A stretch of DNA of 64,000 nt from Bacteroidaceae bacterium (GTDB lineage Bacteria; Bacteroidota; Bacteroidia; Bacteroidales; Bacteroidaceae): contig CAADWS010000099.1 of NCBI GenBank assembly GCA_900752815.1, positions 1-64,000 of the forward strand, in the 5' to 3' direction. Position 1 is the first letter of the stretch. Each line of letters opens with the position of its first letter. Shown here piece by piece: positions 29,715-38,797 of this stretch. The translations under genes were made by a program, and so were the position numbers. The notes under the pieces were generated by a model. The model was not told where the DNA came from. It was given only the letters and a program-made list of their open reading frames with translations, and searched no databases.

Positions 29715-32700
29715 ATGAGTCAGAAAAAACGTAACGCCGTAGAATGGGCCATGCACTATCGTCAGATTGTCATCCTGGCCGTGTGCTGTCTGGTAGCTTT
29801 CGGTATTTACAGCTTACCGCAAATGCGGAAAAATGAATTTCCCGACTTTACCGTTCGTCAAGGATTGGTGGTAGCTGTTGCGCCAGGCAACACTTCAGAG
29901 GAGATGATTCAACGTGTCACCCGGCCGTTGGAAAACTATATTTTCAGTTATAAGGAGGTGAAAAAGGAAAAGACCTTTTCCACTAATCGCGACGGTATCG
30001 TTTACATCCAGGTGGAACTTAACGATGATGTCAATAACAAGGATGAGTTCTGGAGCAAATTTAAACACGGCATCGCCGACTTTTAGACTCAGCTGCCGGC
30101 CAATGTGCTTGCGGTGCAAGTGCTCGATGATTTCGGTGACACCTCGGCGCTATTGGTTACGATGGAAAGCGAGGACAAGACTTACCGTGAGTTGAAAGAG
30201 TATATGGACAACCTGCAGGACCGTTTGCGTACGGTTCAGAGTGTTGGGCGCATGAGCGTATCGGGTATGCGGAAAGAGCAGATTAGTGTTACGCTTGATC
30301 CTTTCCGTCTGTCAAAATACGGACTGAATGAGCAACTGCTTGCGACACGTCTCTTTGCCAAAGGATTCCACAGTACGGGCGGGCGTCTCAAGACAGAAGC
30401 CTATACACAGCCGATTTATATCGCCGAATCGCTTAATACGGTTTATGATATACAGGAGATGATTGTCTATACAGACCCGTCGGGCAACTACGTACGTTTG
30501 AAGGATATAGCCCGGGTGGAAAGGGAATACGCGCCGGCCGAAAGCTATATCACCAACAACGGAAAGAAATGCCTCCTGCTCAGCATTGAAATGAAGAAAG
30601 GACAGAATATTGTCGAGATGGGCAAGGAGGTTAACCGGATACTTGAAGATTTTGAACAAAAACTTCCAGCCGATGTAAAGATATTCCGTATTACCGACCA
30701 AAGTGTGGTGGTCAATGACAGTGTAACCAATTTCCTGCACGAGTTGCTCATTGCCATTGCCGCAGTGATAGTCGTGGTTATGTTGTTGCTGCCGGTCAGA
30801 GTAGCCTTGGTGGCGGCATCAACCATACCCATTACGATATTTATTTCGTTAGGTCTCTTCCATGCCTTCGGGATAGAACTGAATACCGTAACGTTGGCCG
30901 CACTGATTGTGACGTTGGGTATGATTGTGGACAATTCCATTGTCATTATCGACAATTATCTGGAGAAAATAGCCGAGGGGCAATCGCGTTGGCACGCGTC
31001 CATTGAGAGTACGACACACTTTTTCAAATCTATTTTCTCGGCCACATTAGCTATCAGTATCACTTTCTTCCCGTTTCTCATCATCACAGAAGGGCTGGTA
31101 CACGACTTCCTGTTGAGCTTCCCCTGGGCAATAACTCTGATACTTGGCATTTCCTTACTCGTAGCCGTATTGCTGGTACCGTTCATGCAGTTTTATTTTA
31201 TTCGGAAACCCATAAAAGAGAGACAAGGTACTGACAAAAAATTTTCTTTTCTTGACCTGTTGCAGTCTTTCTACGACAGAATACTTGGATTATGTTTCCG
31301 TTTTCCGAAAACTGTTACGGGAATAGGGGTAGCAGCCATTGCCTGTGGAGCCGTCATGCTGGCACGTCATCCGCAAACCATGCTGCCTACAGCCGACCGT
31401 AATCAGTTTGCCGTGGAGATCTATTTGCCTACAGGCAGTTCGCTGGAAGCGACCGCACAAATCGCCGACAGTTTGGAACATCTCATACGGCAGGACCCTC
31501 GAATTGTATCGGTCACTTCTTTTAAGGGCTGTAATTCTCCACGTTTCCATGCCTCTTATGCGCCTCAGATACCAGGTAGCAACTTTGCCCAATTTATTGT
31601 CAATACCAAAGGGATTAAGGAAACCGTAGAAGTTCTGGATGAATTGGTACCCAAGTATACTCATTATTTTCCAGGTGCTACCATAAAGTTCAAACAATTG
31701 ATTTACAGTTTGGCCAATTATCCAGTGGAAGTCCGGCTGTATGGGGAAAATCCTGATAGCCTGAAGGCGAATGCCATGAAAGTTGAGGCCATGATGCGTA
31801 GAATGCCGGAAATACAGCATGTGCGTACGGACAGGAACGAACCGTTAGCTGCTGCTGAAGTCAGATAAAGGAAGATGAGGCCAGCCGTTTGGGTGTCAGT
31901 AACCTTTCTCTGGAGAGCATTTTGGCTTTGCGTTATGGAAAGGGACTGCCACTGACAAGTTTGTGGGAAGACGACTATGACCTACCGGTTGTCGTTAAAA
32001 GTACCCGTAGTGAAAGCGGAACGCCGGAAGACTTGATGAACGAGCAGATACCCGTTTACGGTGGAATGAGTTATGTACCGCTTCGGCAGATTGCAGAGGT
32101 GAAGCCTGTCTGGAAGGACGGGCAGACGGTACGCCGCAATGGAATACACATCATTACCATACAAGGTGAGCCCAAGCGTGGGTTGAACACGTTGGAAGTC
32201 AATGCCCGCGTAAATGAGAATATCCGTCAACTGCATCTTTCGCCTGATGTGTCAGTGGTTTATGGCGGAGAACTGGAAGAGAATACAGAAAACATGCCCA
32301 AAAGTCTGACAGGACTGCAGATTGCCGCTGTCATGATTTTCTTCATCCTGTTGGCACATTTCCGCCGCATCAATCTCGCACTTCTTGTGTTTGTCAGCAT
32401 GGGACTTTGTGTGTTTGGCACAGCCATAGGTTTGCGTGTCATGCATCTGGACTATGGCGTTACCTGCGTTTTGGGTATTACCAGTCTGATGGGCATCATT
32501 GTTCGTAACGGCATCATCATGGTGGATTATGCTGAGGAGTTGCGCGAAACGGAGAAATTGAATGTTAAGGAGGCCATCTACCATTCTGCCTCACGCCGTA
32601 TGCGACCGATTTTTCTGACTTCTGCGGCAGCATCAATGGGAGTCGTTCCGATGATTTTGGGAGGCAGCGGGTTGTTAATGCCGATGGGAACAGTCATCTT

Positions 32701-32818
32701 TTTCGGTACGCTGATTACCATGATTTTCCTGTTGACGGTACTTCCGGTGGGCTATTGGATGATATTCCGTGGTTCTACGCCGAAGCGTCGCATTGCCGAA
32801 CAACTCGAAATGCAATAA
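29715..32818 (+). pseudogene. RND efflux pump, inactivated by one nonsense codon and one frameshift
   Basis: An RND inner-membrane pump that would be about 1034 aa if repaired. Piece 1 (29715-30086) ends with an in-frame TAG at 30084-30086; the same frame continues directly as TQLPANVLAVQVLDDFGDTS. Piece 2 runs to 31868, where AAEV is followed by a stop in this frame; the sequence continues in another frame as QIKEDEASRLGVSNLSLES, so one base is missing at about 31861. Piece 3 ends at 32818. The helix-4 motif MIVDNSIVIIDNY is intact (near 30930). The flanking adaptor and channel are intact, so the lesions are local. The TAG differs from a Gln or Lys codon by one base. Confidence 0.88.
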
Positions 32819-32848
32819 AAACAAGTCTCACTTCTTAATTTCAAAATA

Positions 32849-34162
32849 ATGAATCTCAGATTATTTTTCACGTGTAGTTTGTTGGCCGTCTCAGCCATCA
32901 CTTCATGTGCGCAAGGGATACGGATGCTCACATTAGAGGAATGCAAGGAAATGGCGCGGAAATACAATACGGATATCCGAACTGGAAAAATTGATATCGA
33001 CGCCGCGCGGCAAACACAGAAGGAAGCCTACACCAAGTATTTCCCGACAGTCAGTGCCGACGGTGCTACATTCAGAGCCGATGACGAGCTGATAAAAGGG
33101 ACTGTACCTCCATTGCCACCTTTGGGTATAACCTCACCTCTTGAGGTAGGTACTATGGAAAAAGGAAATCTGTTCTCCGTATCTGTGGTACAGCCAATAT
33201 TTGCCGGCGGACAGATTGTACATTCCAACCGACTGGCCAAGACTGCGGTAGAAGCCTCACGCTTGCAACTGGAAATGACCACGGACCGTGTGGAATTGGA
33301 AACCGAAACGCTTTATTGGAAAATAGTTTCGTTGAAGGAAGCGGAGAAAACGCTCAATGTGTTGGACTCTCTGCTTAGCTCCCTGCATAAGGATGTGAGC
33401 CTGGCCGTGGAAACCGGTATCACCACACGCAATGACTTACTTACGGTGCAACTGAAACAAAATGAGTTGAACAGTAATCGTTTACAAGTCGAAAACGGAA
33501 AGGTCCTCTCGCGCATGGCATTGTGCCAGTACATAGGCATTCCTCTGGATTCGGCAGCCTTCATCGATGTAGCGGATTTGGTGTTCGAAATCCGGAATCC
33601 TCTCGGTTGCAAAGCCGATCATGGGCATGCACTCTATTCTCTTCCCGGTTACAGGCTGTTAGAGAAAAATGTGGAAGTACATCAGTTGAAACGGAAAATC
33701 AGTCTGGGACAAATGCTTCCCACGGTCGGTTTGGGAGCTTCCTATACTTATGAGGATCTCATGTTTGAGAAAAGCCGCAACCATTTGGCTCTGATGGCAA
33801 CCGTTCGAATTCCTCTGTCTGACTGGTGGGGTGGTTCACACAAAATCAAGCGGTCGCGTCTGGAGGAAAGTAAGGCTGTTCTTCAGCGGCAGGGTGGAAG
33901 CGAGAAATTGCAGTTAAAAATGCAGCAGAGCTGGAATTTGCTGACGGAATCCTATGAGCAAATCACATTGGCTGAGGCGGCAGTGGATGAAGCGGAAGAA
34001 AATTTGCGTATTCAGACGGATAATTATAAAAACGGTATTACAACACTTTCTGAATTGCTTGACGCGCAGGGCCTTTATCAGAAAAGTCGCAACCGTTATG
34101 CTGATGCCTGCATTGACTATCAGATGAAGACCACTCAATATTTGCAGGATACCGGTCAGTGA
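32849..34162 (+). CDS. TolC-family outer-membrane efflux channel (second system)
   Basis: A 437-aa protein with a signal peptide (LLAVSAITSCAQ, possible lipobox Cys) followed by RMLTLEECKEMARKYNTDIR, the usual start of the outer-membrane efflux domain. The long helices include LETETLYWKIVSLKEAEKTL and the terminal NYKNGITTLSELLDAQGLYQ motif. It lies 30 bp after the pump pseudogene in the same operon. Intact, so it may work with another pump or be newly orphaned. Confidence 0.92.
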   Translation: MNLRLFFTCSLLAVSAITSCAQGIRMLTLEECKEMARKYNTDIRTGKIDIDAARQTQKEAYTKYFPTVSADGATFRADDELIKGTVPPLPPLGITSPLEVGTMEKGNLFSVSVVQPIFAGGQIVHSNRLAKTAVEASRLQLEMTTDRVELETETLYWKIVSLKEAEKTLNVLDSLLSSLHKDVSLAVETGITTRNDLLTVQLKQNELNSNRLQVENGKVLSRMALCQYIGIPLDSAAFIDVADLVFEIRNPLGCKADHGHALYSLPGYRLLEKNVEVHQLKRKISLGQMLPTVGLGASYTYEDLMFEKSRNHLALMATVRIPLSDWWGGSHKIKRSRLEESKAVLQRQGGSEKLQLKMQQSWNLLTESYEQITLAEAAVDEAEENLRIQTDNYKNGITTLSELLDAQGLYQKSRNRYADACIDYQMKTTQYLQDTGQ

Positions 34163-34410
34163 ATCGGCTTCTTTCTGCCGGTTGCAGAGCGGATGTGCGC
34201 CAGAACTATGTCTCACGGAATGGGCCGGCCTTATGAGCGGCCGGCGGAGCATCTGCAGTTCAGGGTGAAGATGTAAGAATTTTGCAGAGGGACTATTTGA
34301 TACGGGGTAGACCGGAGAATCCGGCATTCAGTGTGGCAGGAATATCTGCTGGAGGCTTTGCTGTTACAAAGCCGTTTTTCAGGTGGAGAGCCAGGGCCTG
34401 TGTTTCTGTT

Positions 34411-35148
34411 TTATCGCAATCGGGCGACGGCGGCCACTCCCTCAATGTCGGGTTCGAAGTCCTGCAGTTCGTCGGCGGTCACCGGATGGCGTTGCAGCAG
34501 GAAGCGTGTCATTTGTCCGCGGCACATCTTCGTATAGATGACGACGGTGCGCCATCGTCCTTCCTGCATGACCTTGAATTCGGGCGTAATCACCTGCACT
34601 TCCCGGCATACGCGGCGCCAGTCGAAGAGGCGTTTCATTTCGGCACTGGCCAGATTGACCAGGATGCCGTCGTCGGCCTTGACGGCGCGGATGAGGTGGT
34701 CGGTGAGCAGGGGCTGCCAGTAGTCGAAGCGTGTGGGGCCGTCTTCGTCGGGCAGGCGTACGTTGCCCTCCAGCCGGTAAGGGCGGATGGCGTCGAAGGG
34801 GCGTAGCAGTCCGTAGAGGAAGGAGGTGATGAAAAGATGCTGCTGGGCGTATTCCAGGTCGGTCCGCACCAGGCGCTCGGGCGCTATCTGTCGGAACACG
34901 ATGCCGGTGTAGGCGGCAAGGGCCGGCAGTTCGGGCGTGCCGGCATCAAAAAAGTGGCTGTAGCGCAGTGCGTTTTCTGCGGCGATTTTGGCATTGACAT
35001 GGAGCGTGACCTGCAAGTCTGCTGGCGAAAGGGCGGCCAGCAGGCGCACGGCAGCCTCCGCCTCGCCGGCGAAGGCCGGTGTGGTGGTGAAGGGGATGTC
35101 GGCATCGACGGCTCCCATGGTTTTGGCGCAGGATATGAGTATTTGCAT
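34411..35148 (-). CDS. yaaA: YaaA-family protein (peroxide stress)
   Basis: A 245-aa member of the YaaA/DUF328 family. E. coli YaaA limits intracellular iron and oxidative damage during peroxide stress. Family signatures are MQILISCAKTM at the N-terminus, FITSFLYGLLRPFDAIRPYRLEGN in the middle and LVNLASAEM near residue 165. Predicted cytosolic. It is 41 bp downstream of an ABC-F gene on the same strand. Codon use here is strongly GC-ending. Confidence 0.92.
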   Translation of the reverse strand: MQILISCAKTMGAVDADIPFTTTPAFAGEAEAAVRLLAALSPADLQVTLHVNAKIAAENALRYSHFFDAGTPELPALAAYTGIVFRQIAPERLVRTDLEYAQQHLFITSFLYGLLRPFDAIRPYRLEGNVRLPDEDGPTRFDYWQPLLTDHLIRAVKADDGILVNLASAEMKRLFDWRRVCREVQVITPEFKVMQEGRWRTVVIYTKMCRGQMTRFLLQRHPVTADELQDFEPDIEGVAAVARLR

Positions 35149-35189
35149 ATTGGCAGTGCGTTGGGGGAGAAACCGGGCGTCGGGACGCG

Positions 35190-36827
35190 TCAGCCCTTGC
35201 GTTCCAGTTCCTGGAGTTCTTCCATTTTCTTGCTGGCCAGAAACTCGTAGACGTCGCAGAGATGTTCGCGCACGCGTCCGTGGCCGAATTCGTAGACCTT
35301 GCTGGCCAGTCCGTCGAGGAAGTCGCGGTCGTGGCTGACGCAGATGAGCGTACCGTCGAAGTCGAGCAGTGCCTGCTTGAGGATGTCCTTGGTCTTGAGG
35401 TCAAGGTGGTTGGTCGGCTCGTCGAGGATGAGGAGATTGACGGGTTCCAACAGCAGCTTCATCAGCGCCAGGCGGGTGCGCTCGCCGCCGGAGAGCACTT
35501 TCACCTTCTTCGTGCTGGCTTCGCCGCCGAACATGAAGGCGCCGAGCAGGTCGCGTATCTTGTTCCGGATTTCCCCCTTGGCCACGTCGTCGATGGTTTG
35601 GAACACCGTGAGATTCTCGTCGAGCAGCGAGGCCTGGTTTTGTGCGAAGTAGCCTATCTGTACGTTGTGTCCCAGCTGCAATTGTCCTTCGTGTTCCAGT
35701 TGTCCCATGATGCACTTTACCAGGGTGGATTTTCCCTCGCCGTTGCGGCCCACGAAGGCCACTTTGTCGCCCCGCTCGATGGTGAGGTTGACGCCAGAGA
35801 AAATACGCTTTTCGCCGAAGGCCTTGCCTACGCCGTCCATGATGACGGGGTACTGTCCCGAGCGCGGGGAGGGCGGGAACTTCAGGCGCAGTGCCGATGT
35901 GTCCTCCTCGTCCACTTCCACCAGTTCAAGCTTTTCGAGCATTTTCACGCGGCTCTGCACCTGGAACGTCTTGGAATACGTGCCCTTGAACCGCTCGATG
36001 AAGTCCTTGGTCTCCTGAATCATCTTTTGCTGCTCCTCCCATTGCTTCAGTTGCTGCTCGCGGCGTTCGGCCCGCAGTTGGAGATATTGGCTGTAGGGCA
36101 CCTTGTAGTCGTAGATGCGGCCCATCGTCACCTCAATGGTGCGCGTGGTGATGTTGTCCACGAACTTGCGGTCGTGGCTGATGACGACGACCGCCTTTCC
36201 GTTGCTGATAAGAAAGTCCTCCAGCCATCCGATGGATTCGATGTCAAGATGGTTGGTCGGCTCGTCGAGCAGGAGCACATCGGGTTTGCGGAGCAGCATC
36301 TTCGCCAGTTCGATGCGCATGCGCCATCCGCCGGAAAATTCGCTGGTCTGCCGGTCGAAGTCTTTGCGCTCGAATCCGAGGCCGAGGAGTGTTTTCTCTA
36401 CATCTTCCTCAAAGTGCGTCATGTCGATGGCATAGAACTTTTCGCTTTTTGTTGCCACCTCTTCAATCAGCGCCATGTATTCGTCGCTTTCGTAGTCGGT
36501 GCGTTCGGCCAGCTGGCGGTTGAGCGCTTCGATTTCGGCTTCCATCTCGTGCAGGTGGGCAAAGGCTTGTGACGTTTCTTCGAAAACGGTGCGTCCGTCC
36601 TCAGTCATGAGGTGCTGGGGTAGGTAGGCAATGACCGTGTCCTTGGGGGCCGATACCGTGCCGCGGGTGGGCTGGCGCACACCGGCCAGGATTTTCAGCA
36701 GGGTGCTTTTGCCTGCACCGTTCTTGCCCATGAGGGCGATGCGGTCTTTTTCGTTGATGACAAAGGAAATGTCACTGAAGAGGGTGGTGCCGCCGAATTC
36801 AACGGCAAGTCCGTCAACTGATACCAT
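35190..36827 (-). CDS. ABC-F family ATPase (Uup/YbiT/EttA-like)
   Basis: A 545-aa protein with two fused ABC domains and no membrane segments. Walker A motifs are GKNGAGKST (near residue 36) and GRNGEGKST; signature sequences are SGGWRMRIEL and LSGGERTRLAL; Walker B regions are LLLDEPTNHLD and LILDEPTNHLD. The linker between domains is rich in charged helices (RAERREQQLKQWEEQQKM). ABC-F proteins act on the ribosome. The frame is open to 36908; ATG 36827 (MVSVDGLAVEFGG) gives the standard start. A promoter is at 36861-36891. Confidence 0.94.
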   Translation of the reverse strand: MVSVDGLAVEFGGTTLFSDISFVINEKDRIALMGKNGAGKSTLLKILAGVRQPTRGTVSAPKDTVIAYLPQHLMTEDGRTVFEETSQAFAHLHEMEAEIEALNRQLAERTDYESDEYMALIEEVATKSEKFYAIDMTHFEEDVEKTLLGLGFERKDFDRQTSEFSGGWRMRIELAKMLLRKPDVLLLDEPTNHLDIESIGWLEDFLISNGKAVVVISHDRKFVDNITTRTIEVTMGRIYDYKVPYSQYLQLRAERREQQLKQWEEQQKMIQETKDFIERFKGTYSKTFQVQSRVKMLEKLELVEVDEEDTSALRLKFPPSPRSGQYPVIMDGVGKAFGEKRIFSGVNLTIERGDKVAFVGRNGEGKSTLVKCIMGQLEHEGQLQLGHNVQIGYFAQNQASLLDENLTVFQTIDDVAKGEIRNKIRDLLGAFMFGGEASTKKVKVLSGGERTRLALMKLLLEPVNLLILDEPTNHLDLKTKDILKQALLDFDGTLICVSHDRDFLDGLASKVYEFGHGRVREHLCDVYEFLASKKMEELQELERKG

Positions 36828-36860
36828 AAGAATAAGAGGGGTTTGTTGGATTTTTGCCTG

Positions 36861-36891
36861 CAAATTTACGGATTTCCCCTCAGATTGCAAA
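36861..36891 (-). promoter_or_regulatory. putative promoter of the ABC-F/yaaA operon
   Basis: Minus strand TAAATTTG (36861-36868) matches TAnnTTTG, with TTTG at 36888-36891 19 bp upstream, matching the -33 element. The start of transcription would be near 36855, close to 30 nt before the ABC-F ATG. Confidence 0.65.
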
Positions 36892-36923
36892 ACGGGGGCG
36901 GCGGCCACCCTGTCGTCCTTTGT

Positions 36924-36977
36924 GAAAAAACGGGGCCGCCGCTTTCCCCGGGCAGAGTCCTTGGGAAAGCGGCGGCC
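36924..36977 (-). terminator. rho-independent terminator of the GH20 gene
   Basis: A perfect 15-bp stem (36934-36948 with 36963-36977; arm GGCCGCCGCTTTCCC) is followed on the minus strand by CCCGTTTTTT. It lies about 80 nt after the GH20 stop codon. Confidence 0.85.
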
Positions 36978-37058
36978 GATGCGCCTTAGCCGGAAAGGGT
37001 GTACCGTTGTTTGGGCGTCCTTCTCCTTTTGGGGCTATTCTGCTTTTCTCATTTTGTC

Positions 37059-38696
37059 CTATTGGAAGATGTGCGGGCCGTAGCTCCACCCCATCATCTG
37101 GTAGAAGGCCGGTTCACCCTGCATGCGCTTGACAAAATCGGAATAGTTGCGCTGTGCCTGTGGGGTCCAGCCGGCCTCGGCCACGGCCGCCAGGCGCGGG
37201 AGCATCAGGTATTGCAGGCAGTCGGCGGTTTCCACCCATTCACTCCAGAAGTTGGCCTGCACGCCCAGATAGCGTGGCTGCAAGGCTTCCTGCACGCCGG
37301 CTGCGGGGACGTAGGCATAGACGGCTTCTACCGTTTCGCTGCCGTTCCCCTGTGTCCGGGGTTCAAAGGGGCCTTTGGCCTGCCGGCGGTTGATGTAATA
37401 AGGAATCTGCGGGGAGAGAATGGTGTTCATGCCGGCTTCGGCGGCCTGCCGGGCTGCGCGGTCGGCACCCACCCAGGCCATGATGGTGATATCCTTTCCC
37501 AGACCGGCCGTGTTGCCGTGGAGCACCTCGTTCCAGAATACCAGCTGGCGCTGCTCGCCGGCCGGTTTGCTGGCAATGTGCGCCTGGAGGTCTTCGTAAA
37601 AGTTGAGTTGCAGGTCGCGGTAGTTTTTCGACCCGATTTTTTTCAGCAGCGCCTGGCATTCGGCATTCTTCTCCCATTTGACGGTGGGGCATTCGTCGCC
37701 GCCCAGATGGATGTAACGGAAGGGGAAGATGGTGATGAGTTCGTCGATGATGTTGCGGGCCAGCCGGCGTGCCTCCGGCTTGGCTACGTTGATGACGTCG
37801 GTCGACACTCCCTGCGAGAGCCACACCTCGTGCGGCTGGTCCGGGGCGCAGGCCAGCCATTCGGGATAGGCGGCTACGGCCGCCTGCGAATGTCCCGGAA
37901 TGTCGATTTCGGGAATGATTTCGATGAAGCGTTCGCGGGCGTATCTGACGATTTCACGGGCCTGCTCCTGGGTGTAGTATCCGCCGTAGCGCAGTCCGTC
38001 TGTTTTCACGTTGCCCCAGGCCAGGCGTTTGCTGTTTCGCCAGGCGCCGACCGAGGTCAGTTTGGGTGCCGACTTGATTTCCAACCGCCAGCCCTGGTCT
38101 TCGGTGAGGTGCCAGTGGAAGCGGTTCATCTTGTAGGTGGCCATCATGTCGAGCACCGCTTTGACGGCTTCCATGCCGAAGAAGTGGCGACCCTCGTCGA
38201 GCATGAAGCCGCGCCAGCCGAAGCGGGGAGTGTCCTCAATGCTCACGGCGGGTACCTTCCATATCGGGTAACGGTTGTCACGCAGTCCGGCAAGCACGTT
38301 GCGCGGCATGAGTTGCTGCAGAGTCTGGAGCGCATAGAAGAATCCGGCGGGTCGTGAGGCCTCGATGCTGATGTCGTGCGGGGTGACGCGCAGGCGGTAG
38401 GCTTCAGGTCCCAGGTCGGTTGCCAGCCGAAGCCGGATGTCGGCGCGGCCGGTCTGTGCGGTGGGCAGCAGTTCCACGCCGGTTGCGGTTTCAAAGTTCT
38501 TTTCGAATCGGGCAAATACCTGTTTCACGCTGTCGCCTTCGTAGGCGGGTACCGCAAAGCGGGTTTTTCCCTTGAACTGGAAGAATCCTTCTCCGGCCTC
38601 CATGTGCGCGGGGCGTGGAACTACTGAAAGTTCCTGCGCCCGCAGCGGACCGGCGATGCATGCCGCCAGGCATGCGGCGATAAGTGTCTTTTTCAT
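37059..38696 (-). CDS. family GH20 beta-N-acetylhexosaminidase
   Basis: A 545-aa secreted hexosaminidase that releases terminal beta-GlcNAc/GalNAc. The signal peptide is MKKTLIAACLAACIAGPLRA; an N-terminal GH20b domain (about 24-150) precedes the TIM barrel. Barrel motifs are FHWHLTEDQGWRLEIK, EIDIPGHS and HLGGDECP, whose D-E pair (near residue 330) provides the catalytic residues of substrate-assisted hydrolysis. The frame reaches 38762, but ATG 38696 gives a clean signal peptide. A terminator follows at 36924-36977; a beta-helix protein gene lies just upstream on the same strand. Confidence 0.94.
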   Translation of the reverse strand: MKKTLIAACLAACIAGPLRAQELSVVPRPAHMEAGEGFFQFKGKTRFAVPAYEGDSVKQVFARFEKNFETATGVELLPTAQTGRADIRLRLATDLGPEAYRLRVTPHDISIEASRPAGFFYALQTLQQLMPRNVLAGLRDNRYPIWKVPAVSIEDTPRFGWRGFMLDEGRHFFGMEAVKAVLDMMATYKMNRFHWHLTEDQGWRLEIKSAPKLTSVGAWRNSKRLAWGNVKTDGLRYGGYYTQEQAREIVRYARERFIEIIPEIDIPGHSQAAVAAYPEWLACAPDQPHEVWLSQGVSTDVINVAKPEARRLARNIIDELITIFPFRYIHLGGDECPTVKWEKNAECQALLKKIGSKNYRDLQLNFYEDLQAHIASKPAGEQRQLVFWNEVLHGNTAGLGKDITIMAWVGADRAARQAAEAGMNTILSPQIPYYINRRQAKGPFEPRTQGNGSETVEAVYAYVPAAGVQEALQPRYLGVQANFWSEWVETADCLQYLMLPRLAAVAEAGWTPQAQRNYSDFVKRMQGEPAFYQMMGWSYGPHIFQ

Positions 38697-38797
38697 TGAA
38701 ATGATAGGAATAAAGATGAGTAGTGTTTGCCGTGTCAGCAGGGACAGGCTGGAGGCCTTCACAGCTTCTGCCGGCCTGTTGGCGTTGACGTGGCTTT

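Noticed and set aside
34223..34246. GGCCGGC hairpin after the second efflux channel gene as a terminator
   Set aside because: The stem is good but neither strand has a following T run, so no terminator call is made.
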